This document shows positions 42,979-52,788 of a stretch of 64,000 bases of DNA, piece by piece. A model generated the notes under the pieces. It saw only the letters and a program-made list of their open reading frames with translations. It was not told the DNA's origin and searched no databases. Origin of the DNA: a bacterium (GTDB lineage: Bacteria; Oederibacteriota; CAKKQC01); NCBI GenBank assembly GCA_919901855.1, contig CAKKQC010000063.1, positions 15,153 to 79,152 on the forward strand, given 5' to 3'. Each line of letters opens with the position of its first letter. The stretch's first letter is position 1. Position numbers and translations under genes: made by a program.

Positions 42979-44366
42979 CAGCGGCCCTCCCCCCGCCGCG
43001 GAACGCCGAACGACGGGGCGCTGTCGCCGTCGGGCGTCGCGGTCGGGTTCCCCGCCCGGCGCACGGGCGTCATGAGTCCGCCCTCCTCCGCGGGGGGGCC
43101 CTCCAGCTCCGCCGGCGGCGGGAGGAGGGTCGAGCCGTCGGGCGCGGGCGCGGACTCCGGAACCGGCTCCGGCGGGATACGGTCCGGGCTCCTCGCGCCG
43201 GCGGATCTCGGCTCCGGCGGCGTGCCCGTATCGGGCAGGGCGGCCGGCGGTCCCGGCGGCGGGCCGTCTTCCGGCTGCGGAACCGCGGGAGCGACAACCG
43301 TCGCTTTCGCGGACGGCTTCGGTTTGGCCTGGGGCCCGGGCGCGATGCTCCACGCCTCGTCCTCGTCGATCGGAACGGCCGGCATCGCCTTGACCGCCGG
43401 CGCCTTCTTCTTCTTCGGCGCGACTGCCGTCGCCGGCGCGGGCGAGGAAACCGGACGCGGCTGGCGGTACTCGACCGAGATGCGGTGCGAGGTGGCCAGA
43501 TCGCCGAACGGCTGGTAGGCGTAGTCGAGGGTGAAGTCCCCGAGCCTGAATCCGGCGCCCGCGGCGACGCCGCGGAACCCGGAGATGCCCTGGCTCTGGC
43601 CCTCCCACAGGTAGCCCAGCCGGAGGACGACCGCCGGGTGAACGCGCGCTTCCCCGCCGATCCCGACGGTCATGAACTGGTCGACAAGCCCGTAGGACAT
43701 GTCCATCGCGGCATTCAGCCGGTCCCCATGATACGCGGTCCCGATCCGGAACGTCATCGGCATGAAGGAATCCTCGTCGCCGCCCAGGTGCTGGAAGGCC
43801 CACCCGGCCGAGACCTGCGGGGACAGCGGCAACAGCTCGCCGACGTTGACCCCGAGCAGCGCGTCCTGGTCCGCCTCCTGCAGGAGCTCGATCCCGAGCC
43901 CCGTCCAGCCGAACCCGCCGAGCCACTTCGGACTGCGGAACGCCCAGGTCTGCGATGCCGCGATGTCGACGGGGCTTTCCGTTCCGGTCTTCACGCCCGA
44001 CGCGTCCCGGTACTGGAGTGTCCCGTAGCTCATGGTCTGGAGGCTCACGGCGCCGACGGCCGAGCCGACCGGCGTAGCCACGGCAACGTAGCTCGAGGCC
44101 ATCCCCAGTCCCATCGCGTCGTACTGGGCCACGGCCGACAGGCTCCCGATCTGCCCCAGCCCGCCCGGGTTCCAGGTGGCCGCGGATGCGTCGTCCGCGA
44201 CCGCCGTGAACGCGCCGCCCATCGCCACGGGGCGGGCCCCCACCCCGCGGGTGAGGAACGCGCCGCGCTCCCACGAGGCCCCGTAGTTCCAGCCGCTCAC
44301 GTATTGGGTCGCCCGGCCGGCCCCGGCCGCCGACACAAGTACGAGGAGGATCGCAATCCGTTTCAT
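42978..44366 (-). CDS. PorV/PorQ-like outer-membrane barrel with Pro-rich C-terminal tail
   Basis: 462 aa. Signal peptide (MKRIAILLVLVSAAGAGRAT) then the PorV/PorQ (UPF0164) opening GAFLTRGVGARPVAMGGAF and TAVADDASAATWNPGGLGQI, followed by amphipathic strands typical of an outer-membrane barrel, ending LDYAYQPFGDLATSHRISVE at about 330. The last 130 residues are Pro/Ala/Lys-rich (PKKKKAPAVK...), probably periplasmic. In type 9 secretion PorV shuttles C-terminal-signal cargo. Start ATG overlaps the stop of the giant exoprotein gene (ATGA), and its own stop overlaps the next gene. Confidence 0.85.
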   Translation of the reverse strand: MKRIAILLVLVSAAGAGRATQYVSGWNYGASWERGAFLTRGVGARPVAMGGAFTAVADDASAATWNPGGLGQIGSLSAVAQYDAMGLGMASSYVAVATPVGSAVGAVSLQTMSYGTLQYRDASGVKTGTESPVDIAASQTWAFRSPKWLGGFGWTGLGIELLQEADQDALLGVNVGELLPLSPQVSAGWAFQHLGGDEDSFMPMTFRIGTAYHGDRLNAAMDMSYGLVDQFMTVGIGGEARVHPAVVLRLGYLWEGQSQGISGFRGVAAGAGFRLGDFTLDYAYQPFGDLATSHRISVEYRQPRPVSSPAPATAVAPKKKKAPAVKAMPAVPIDEDEAWSIAPGPQAKPKPSAKATVVAPAVPQPEDGPPPGPPAALPDTGTPPEPRSAGARSPDRIPPEPVPESAPAPDGSTLLPPPAELEGPPAEEGGLMTPVRRAGNPTATPDGDSAPSFGVPRRGEGR

Positions 44367-47300
44367 TTCTTCACCGCCAGCTTCACCGGCTTGAGGAGCA
44401 CGACCCGTTTCCCGGGATACGTGACCTTCGCCCGGACGAGATAGACGCCCGGAGCCCAGTCGGAGACGCCCCAGACGGGCAGTTGGGCGTCGGCCCCCGG
44501 CGCCACGAACCGCCAGACCCGCTCCCCGACCCGCTTGAACGCCGAGTTGTAGACCTCGACCGCGATCTCGTCGGCCGGGCCCTCGAGCCGGACCGCGACG
44601 GTGAACGAGGACGTGGCCGGGTTCGGCCAGACCGCGAGGGGCTCGGAGAACTTCTCCGTGACCGTGACTGGCGCCTCGCCCGATGACGACGTGAGAGCGT
44701 ACGTGGCGGCGTCCTGGGTCGGCACGGTCACCCGGGCCGGGATAACGCCGTGCCGCAGGGCCCGGACCTGCCAGGCGACGGTCGCGGTCCCGCCCGGCGC
44801 AAGGTAGTTGACGCCCCCTCCATAGGCTCCCGAGACCAACTGCATCATCCCGGAATCCGCAAACGCCAGCGAGGACGTCCCGAGGTAGCTGTAGGATTCC
44901 CCGGCGTTCGTGAGCTTCGCCTGCACCCAGAACAGGTCCCCCTCGACCACCGATGACGGCTCGACGGCCACCGCCACCACGACCGACGACGGGTTCACGA
45001 CGGAGAACGGCGACGACGCCGTCACGGTCAGCGGAAGGCCGGATTGCGCGTCGGATCCTGTTGCCGTGGCGCTGAAAATGCCGGACCCCTTCGCCGTGGG
45101 TGTCCACGTCCACACGAAGGTCTGTTGGGCGCCTGCATCCAGGATGATGGGACTGGCCGGGACGCCGGGGTTGAAAGCGACGAACGCGGTTCCGGAGACC
45201 GCCGACGCGCCGACCGTGACTGCGGTCGCGGACGAGGCCCCGACATTCCGGACGGTCACATACAGGTAGGTCAACCGGCCGACGACCGTGGGCGAGTAGG
45301 AGACCTGCACCGACGCGGTCAATGCGGCCGCGCCGGTCGCCGTGAGCGACGTGGACGCCGTGGTCGAGAGGCCCGCACCCGTCCAGCCGTCCTGTCCCGT
45401 GGCCCGGGCGACATACGACACCGTCCCCGTCACCGTGCACGTCCACACGAAGGTGGTGGAGGTCCCCGGTGCGAGGGCGGCCGGCCCGGCCGGCAGGGGG
45501 CCGGAAGCAACGAAGACGCTGCCGGTCGTCTCGAGCGTCGGCGCCGCGATCACGGCGTTCGCGCCGCCCTGGTTGGTCACGGTGAACGCGACCGTGATCG
45601 CCTGTCCCGCGACCGGCGCCCGCGGCGAGACGCAGAGCTGCGACACGAGGACGGGCGCGTCCATGACCTGGAGGGACACGGAGCGCCCGACGAGCACGGC
45701 TGCACCGGTCCCTCCGCTCGTCCCCGAGGCCGTCGCCGTGACCGCGAGCGTACCCGGCGCGGCCAGGGACCAGGTCCAGGTGAACGACCGCGTCGACCCG
45801 GCGGGAATCGTGACGGGCCCGGCGGGGGTCGGCCCCCCTGCCAGGGTCGCAATCGCGGCTCCGAGATTGACGTCGAGGGCCGGGACCACCCCGGTCGCGT
45901 CGAACGCGCCGGAGTTCGTGACGTCCAGCCGGGTCCGCACCGTCATCCCCGTCTCGACCGCGGACGGCGAGACGACGATCGTGGCCGACAGCGCCGCCGG
46001 GGAGCCGCCGATGACCGCGGACGCCGCCCACGCCGTGAGCCCCCGCCCGGTCGCCGCGTCGGTGCCCGTAATGGTGCCGCTGAAGGCCACCGGCCCGGCA
46101 CCCGAAACCGAGTAGGTCCACGTGAAGGACGCAGTGGCGCCCGAGGCGATCGAGGCCGGGGCCGACGGCGACGCCTTGAGCACGACGAGCGAGGCGCCCG
46201 CGTCCGGGCCCAGGGCGAGCGCGGGCGCGTTGAGCGCGGCGCCGGCCGTGTTCGTCACCGTCAGGACGACGTCGAACCACTGTCCCGACGCCGGCTGGGC
46301 CGGGGAGACCGCGAGCGAAGCCGCCAGCAGTTCCCGCCAGCGCAAGTACCCGTTCCAGTCGCCGCCGGAAGGCGCAGTCGTGATGCGAAGGTAGTACTCC
46401 TGCGTCGCGGCCGCCGTGGTGTCGAGGCGGAACTGGAACGCCCCCGCCCCGTCGTCGTCGGACGCCACGGAGACCGTCCCCGCCGCGTCGGCGAAGAGCC
46501 GGCCGAAGTCGTCACCCGTCCCGCCCGGCGTCTCGAACCGGTACGCGCGGCCCCCGGCGAGCGCCACCCGGTACCAGTCGTCGGCGTCGGAGCCGCCGAG
46601 CGCGTGCGGCCCCTGCGTCTGCCAGACCGGCGAGGGCGTCAGGATGGTCCCGCCGCTCGCGAGGTCGTCGCCCGGGTCCCACGCGTCGCCCTTGACGAGC
46701 ACCGCCGCGCCCGCGACCGTTGCGACGGATGACGAGGTCCCGGCGTCCGTCCCCGCAGCCGTCGCGGAGAAGGTCACGGGCCCGGCACCGGTCGCCGTCC
46801 AGCTCCACGCGAACGTCGTCGCGCCGCCCGCGAGAATCGTGAGCGCGGCCGCCGGCACGGGCCCGCCGGCCCACGCCACGCGGACCGACCCGTCGGCCGC
46901 GGCCAGCGCGGCCACGACCCCGGTCGCAGCCGACCCGCCCTCGTTGGTCACGGTAAGCGTGACCGCGAGCACCTGCCCCGTCGTCGCCAACGTCGGCCCC
47001 GCGGTAAGCCTCGATACCAGCTTCGCGGGACTGATGGCTGCGCCGGTCGCCGACCCCGCGCCGCGCACCGTCCCGCCCGATGCGGCGTCGGCGCCCGTGG
47101 CCGTGCCCGTCACGCCGAGGGCGGAGGCCCCGGTCACCGAATACGTCCACGTGAAACGCTGGGACGCCCCCGGCGCGAGCGTCACCGCCCCCGCCGGCTC
47201 CGGGCCGTCGACGGGCGAGAGGACGGCCGCTCCCGCGTTCCTCTGGAGCGCCGGCGTCACCCCGAGCGCCGCGAATCCGCCCGTGTTCGTCACCGTCATC

Positions 47301-50179
47301 ACAACCTTGACCGTCCGCCCGGCCTCGACGAGGGCCGGCGAGAGGCAGACGGCGGTCGCCAACTGCGCGGGCCAAAGCGCGGCGAGCGAGCCCGACGCCG
47401 GAACGAGCACGGTCGCACCGCTCCCGGCGTCGGTCCCGGTCCCGGTGACGGTATAGCCCACGGCCCCGGTCCCGCCCACGCTGTAGGTCCAGCGGAAGGT
47501 CCGCGAGGCGCCCGCCGCCAGCACCACCGGCCCGGCCGGCACGACCCCGCCCTGCGGGACCAGGAGCGCGCCGACGGCGTTGAACTGGAGCGATGGGGCC
47601 AGCCCGTTCACGGCCGTCCCGCCCGTGTTCGTGACCGTGAACGCGAGCGTGATCCACTGGCCGACGGCCGCGGGGTCGGGCCCGCCGGCGGCCGTGGCGA
47701 CGAGCGCCGACGGCGCCAGCGCGGTCAGGACCGCCCGGCCGAAAACCGTCCGCGGGATTCCGGTCCCGGCCTCGGTCCCCGTGGCGCTCCCCGTCAGCTC
47801 GACCGTCGCGGCCCCGGTCACGATGTGGACCCACGTGAACGACCGGGAAGCCCCCGCGGGGACCGCGAGGGCGCCTGGCGCGCTGACGGGCGAGAGCGCG
47901 GAGGCGCCGGCCGTGACGGCCAGCGCGGGCGTCACCGCGTTGAGGGCGGTGCCCCCCGTGTTCGTCACGGTCAGTACGACCTCGACGGACTGCCCGACCG
48001 AGGCCGGGGACGGCGTGACCGCGACCACCGTCCGCGCCATCTCACGGGCGGTCACGTAGCCGGCCCAGTCGCCGCCGGCCGGGACGGCGCGAACGCGGAG
48101 CCACGCGTCGTGCGTCGCCGGCGCCGTCGCCTCGATCGCGAACTGCAGCGCACCGCCCGAATCGTCGTCCGCCGCGAGCATCGAGGTGGCCGCCACGTCC
48201 GCAAAGAGCTCCGCGTAGGAATCACCGCCGCCCGAGAGGGCCGCCAGCCGGTACGCCCGGCCCTCGACGAGCGGGAGCCGGTACCAGTCCGTGGTGTCCG
48301 CCGCGCACAACGCGTGTGGCCCGTGCGTCACGCCCGACGGGACAGGCGCCAGCAGGGACGCCCCCGCCGCCGCGTCGTCGGTTGGGTCCCACGGATCGCC
48401 CTTGAGGAGGAAGCCCGCGGCCCCCGTGGCCGACACCGGGGCACCCGTAAAGGCATCGGTCCCTGCCGCCGTCGCGTTCAGCGCGATGGAACCGCAGCCC
48501 GAAGCGCTCACCGTCCACACGAAGGCCGCCACACCGCCGCCGGGGATCGCGACGGGCCCCGCGGGGACGGGTCCGCCGGCCGGGGAGACGAGCGACCCGC
48601 CCGCGGTCGCCACCGGGCCGGCGGGGACGACACCGAACGCCACGACCCCGCCCGTGTTCGTGACGGTCAGCGTGAGCGTGATCCAGTCCCCGGTCTGCCC
48701 GGGTGCCGGGCTCGCGGCGAGGGCCGCAGCAAGCGCCGTGGGCGTGAACGTGGTCAGCGCGGCCGAGGCCGCCGCCCGGACCGGCCGCGCCGTCAACCCG
48801 TCGAGGCCGGATCCCGTCACCGTGAAGGCGACCGGCCCGGCGCCGGTGACGGCGTAGACCCACTGGAACGTGGCGGAGGCGCCGGGCCCGACGGCGGCCG
48901 GCGAGGGCGACGAGACCGGCGACAGGAGCCCGCTCCCGGCATCGGCCTGGATCGCGGGCGTCACCGACGGCACGCCAATGTCCCCGGTGTTCGTGACCGT
49001 GAACGCGACCGTGATCGACTGGCCGATCTCGGCCGCGGCCGGGCTTACGGAGGCCGCCGCCGCGAGCGCCGCCCGCGCCAGCAGGATCGAGCCCGCGGAC
49101 GCCGCGGCCACGTGGGGCGCGCCCGACAGCGCGGACAGGCCGGCCGCGGTCGCCGTGAACGCCACGGCCCCGGCGCCGGACACGCTGAACGTCCAGACGA
49201 AGGTGGCCGACCCGCCTCCCGCGGCCAGCGTCAGCGGGCCCACGGGCGAGGGACCCGACGGAAGCTCGAGCAGGCTCCCGCCGGCGTTGACGTCCAGGAA
49301 CGGCACGACACCCGCCGCGTCCGTCCCGCCGTCGTTGGTGACCGTCAGGGACACCGTCAGCCACTGCCCGGTCTCGACGGGTGAGGGCCCGATCGCGACC
49401 GCCGCGGACAACGACGGCGGGGCCTGCACGGACATCACGGCGGACGCCGCCCCGGCGATCGCACCGCCCAGCCCCGCATCCGTGCCGGTCGCCGTCGCCG
49501 TGAACGACACCACGCCCGGAGCCGTCGTGGGGAAGGTCCAGACGAACACGCCCGCGAAGCCCGGACCCAGGGCCGGTATGCCCGGGGGCAACGGCCCCGT
49601 CGGGGCCCCCAGCAATCCGGCGCCGTCGTTCACGTCCACGGCCGCCACGAGGCCGGTCGCCCAGAAGTCCCCGGTGTTCGTCGCCGTCAGCCGGACCTCG
49701 ATCGGCTGCCCGGCCTCGACGGGAACCACCAGGGCCAGCGCGGAGGCCAGCGCCGCGGGCGGGCTCGCGACGACCGACGCCGAGGCAGCCGACTCCACGG
49801 GGACGAGGTAGAACGCGTCCGTCCCGACCGCGGTGGCCGTGAAGGCGAGCGTTCCCGCGCCGGACACGGGGTACGTCCACGTGAACGCCTGCGACAGTCC
49901 GGGGTCGATGTCCACGGGCCCGGCCGGCGAAGGCCCCGTGCCCGCCCCGAGCAGGCCGGCGCCGCTGTTCACGTCGAGAAACGGCGCGACCCCCGTTGCC
50001 TGGGTATCGCCCGTGTTCGTGACCGCGAGCACGACCTCGATCGTCCCGCCGACCGCGACCGGCGACGGCGTGACCGCGACGGCCGCCTCGAGCACGGCGC
50101 CCGCCGGGGCGGCCGCGGCGGGACCCCTGAGGGCCAGCGCGACCGCGAGGGACAGTAACACCCGGCCAGTTCGGTTCAT
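44363..50179 (-). CDS. Giant exoprotein: 14 CARDB-like repeats, two PPC-like domains, sorting-like C-terminus
   Basis: 1938 aa from ATG 50179 (MNRTGRVLLSLAVALALRGP...). Signal peptide, then 14 repeats of about 120 aa, each starting near L-x-A-x-V-x-P-x-x-V-x-x-G and T-V-T-N-T-G-G, with a FTWTYSVSGAGPVAFTATA-type middle. PPC-like domains (DWYRLPLVEGRAYRL, DWYRVALAGGRAYRF) sit at about 591-713 and 1161-1283. The C-terminal 95 residues (LAVWPNPATSSFTVAV ... GVYLVRAKVTYPG ... PVKLAVKK) resemble a type 9 secretion sorting domain. A longer start (MSYNEPPH) overlaps the TACAAT box and is rejected. Coupled to the PorV-like gene by ATGA. Confidence 0.85.
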   Translation of the reverse strand: MNRTGRVLLSLAVALALRGPAAAAPAGAVLEAAVAVTPSPVAVGGTIEVVLAVTNTGDTQATGVAPFLDVNSGAGLLGAGTGPSPAGPVDIDPGLSQAFTWTYPVSGAGTLAFTATAVGTDAFYLVPVESAASASVVASPPAALASALALVVPVEAGQPIEVRLTATNTGDFWATGLVAAVDVNDGAGLLGAPTGPLPPGIPALGPGFAGVFVWTFPTTAPGVVSFTATATGTDAGLGGAIAGAASAVMSVQAPPSLSAAVAIGPSPVETGQWLTVSLTVTNDGGTDAAGVVPFLDVNAGGSLLELPSGPSPVGPLTLAAGGGSATFVWTFSVSGAGAVAFTATAAGLSALSGAPHVAAASAGSILLARAALAAAASVSPAAAEIGQSITVAFTVTNTGDIGVPSVTPAIQADAGSGLLSPVSSPSPAAVGPGASATFQWVYAVTGAGPVAFTVTGSGLDGLTARPVRAAASAALTTFTPTALAAALAASPAPGQTGDWITLTLTVTNTGGVVAFGVVPAGPVATAGGSLVSPAGGPVPAGPVAIPGGGVAAFVWTVSASGCGSIALNATAAGTDAFTGAPVSATGAAGFLLKGDPWDPTDDAAAGASLLAPVPSGVTHGPHALCAADTTDWYRLPLVEGRAYRLAALSGGGDSYAELFADVAATSMLAADDDSGGALQFAIEATAPATHDAWLRVRAVPAGGDWAGYVTAREMARTVVAVTPSPASVGQSVEVVLTVTNTGGTALNAVTPALAVTAGASALSPVSAPGALAVPAGASRSFTWVHIVTGAATVELTGSATGTEAGTGIPRTVFGRAVLTALAPSALVATAAGGPDPAAVGQWITLAFTVTNTGGTAVNGLAPSLQFNAVGALLVPQGGVVPAGPVVLAAGASRTFRWTYSVGGTGAVGYTVTGTGTDAGSGATVLVPASGSLAALWPAQLATAVCLSPALVEAGRTVKVVMTVTNTGGFAALGVTPALQRNAGAAVLSPVDGPEPAGAVTLAPGASQRFTWTYSVTGASALGVTGTATGADAASGGTVRGAGSATGAAISPAKLVSRLTAGPTLATTGQVLAVTLTVTNEGGSAATGVVAALAAADGSVRVAWAGGPVPAAALTILAGGATTFAWSWTATGAGPVTFSATAAGTDAGTSSSVATVAGAAVLVKGDAWDPGDDLASGGTILTPSPVWQTQGPHALGGSDADDWYRVALAGGRAYRFETPGGTGDDFGRLFADAAGTVSVASDDDGAGAFQFRLDTTAAATQEYYLRITTAPSGGDWNGYLRWRELLAASLAVSPAQPASGQWFDVVLTVTNTAGAALNAPALALGPDAGASLVVLKASPSAPASIASGATASFTWTYSVSGAGPVAFSGTITGTDAATGRGLTAWAASAVIGGSPAALSATIVVSPSAVETGMTVRTRLDVTNSGAFDATGVVPALDVNLGAAIATLAGGPTPAGPVTIPAGSTRSFTWTWSLAAPGTLAVTATASGTSGGTGAAVLVGRSVSLQVMDAPVLVSQLCVSPRAPVAGQAITVAFTVTNQGGANAVIAAPTLETTGSVFVASGPLPAGPAALAPGTSTTFVWTCTVTGTVSYVARATGQDGWTGAGLSTTASTSLTATGAAALTASVQVSYSPTVVGRLTYLYVTVRNVGASSATAVTVGASAVSGTAFVAFNPGVPASPIILDAGAQQTFVWTWTPTAKGSGIFSATATGSDAQSGLPLTVTASSPFSVVNPSSVVVAVAVEPSSVVEGDLFWVQAKLTNAGESYSYLGTSSLAFADSGMMQLVSGAYGGGVNYLAPGGTATVAWQVRALRHGVIPARVTVPTQDAATYALTSSSGEAPVTVTEKFSEPLAVWPNPATSSFTVAVRLEGPADEIAVEVYNSAFKRVGERVWRFVAPGADAQLPVWGVSDWAPGVYLVRAKVTYPGKRVVLLKPVKLAVKK

Positions 50180-50191
50180 GTGTGGAGGTTC

Positions 50192-50197
50192 ATTGTA
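50192..50197 (-). promoter_or_regulatory. -10 box before the giant exoprotein gene
   Basis: TACAAT on the minus strand, 12 bases before the ATG at 50179; expected leader about 5 bases. Slightly longer than the other units but still without a ribosome site. No -35 consensus is seen. Confidence 0.45.
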
Positions 50198-50248
50198 CGA
50201 CATGCGGGGGCGCGGCCTCCCCCGGCCGTCCCTCCCCTCTCTCCCGCC

Positions 50249-51012
50249 TCAAAACCCCGCGTACTGGCGGTATCCCACGCCTTGGACCCGCAGGACAATG
50301 GCCAGCGCCAACCACGCCAGAGTGAGCCCGAGCGCGGTCCAGTCGGGGGCGCGCATGCGCAGGACGAGGTACGAGGTCCGGGGGCGGCCGGCCCCGAACC
50401 CCTTCGCCTCCAGGGCCCAGCTCATCCGCGTCGCGCTCCGCAGCGACCCGGCCAGGATCGGCACGAGGAGGGGCACGTAGCGCCGCGCGCGCGTGAGCAG
50501 GCCGCCCTCGTCGTACCGCAGGCCGCGCAGGCGCTGCGCCTCGACGACGTGGTTCGCCGTGGCGAGCAGGGCCGGCACGAGCCGGAAGGTGAGCCCGAGC
50601 GCAAAGATGGCCGGAAACGGGAGGCCCATCGCCCCCAACGCCGCAAGGATCTCCTCCGTCCGCGACGTGAGCAGAACGAGGAACCCCATGAGGAGGATGT
50701 TCGTGACGCGCAGGCCCATGCCGGCCCCGTAGACCCAGACGTCGGGTCCGCTGAATCCGCGCACCTTGAGCATGAGGGGCCACATGAAGAACGAGAGAGC
50801 GCCGAAGACGACGACCACGAAGGCGCCGATGGACCAGGGCTTGAGGACGCGGCCGAGGGCCGCGAGGACAACGAGGGCGAGGAACGACCACGACAGGAAG
50901 ATGGGATCGTTGAACAGGAGCTCGCCCACGCTGAACGCCGCCAGGACCGCGAGCTTGACCCGGGGGTCGAGCCGGTGCAGGGGCGATGACGCCTCGTGGT
51001 ACACGGTGAGCC

Positions 51013-51016
<4 letters not shown>
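50249..51016 (-). CDS. ecfT: Energy-coupling factor transporter membrane subunit EcfT (CbiQ family)
   Basis: 255 aa. Five or six membrane spans and the cytoplasmic coupling motifs EAQRLRGLRYDEGG and ALEAKGFGAGRP that contact the Ecf ATPases. GTG start overlaps the EcfAA stop as GTGA. With the adjacent double ATPase it forms the energising module of an ECF importer (vitamins or metal ions). No substrate-binding S protein is near, so it may serve S components encoded elsewhere (group II). Confidence 0.92.
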
Positions 51017-52728
<1,712 letters not shown>

Positions 52729-52736
52729 GGCGCATC

Positions 52737-52781
52737 ATTATATCGGCGGCCTTGAAGCCTCGCAGGCGGGAAGAGTATCCT
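52737..52781. promoter_or_regulatory. Divergent promoters of ecfA (minus) and a large exoprotein gene (plus)
   Basis: Minus strand TATAAT at 52737-52742, eight bases from the ecfA ATG (52728). Plus strand TTGAAG (52752-52757), 18-base spacer, TATCCT (52776-52781), seven bases to the ATG at 52789. Neither gene has a ribosome site. The plus -35 lies inside the minus promoter region, so the two cannot easily be fired at once. Confidence 0.6.
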
Positions 52782-52788
52782 GAAGCCG

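Noticed and set aside
45044-49384. Long open frames antisense to the giant exoprotein gene (for example 45044-46732 and 47825-49384, plus strand)
   Set aside because: Arg/Gly/Pro-rich translations with no domain, produced by GC-rich codon bias opposite repetitive coding DNA; the minus-strand frame has signal peptide, repeats and a C-terminal domain.
50180-50203. Earlier start (MSYNEPPH) for the 44363-50179 exoprotein
   Set aside because: It would include the likely -10 box in coding sequence, and the signal peptide starts at the next ATG.
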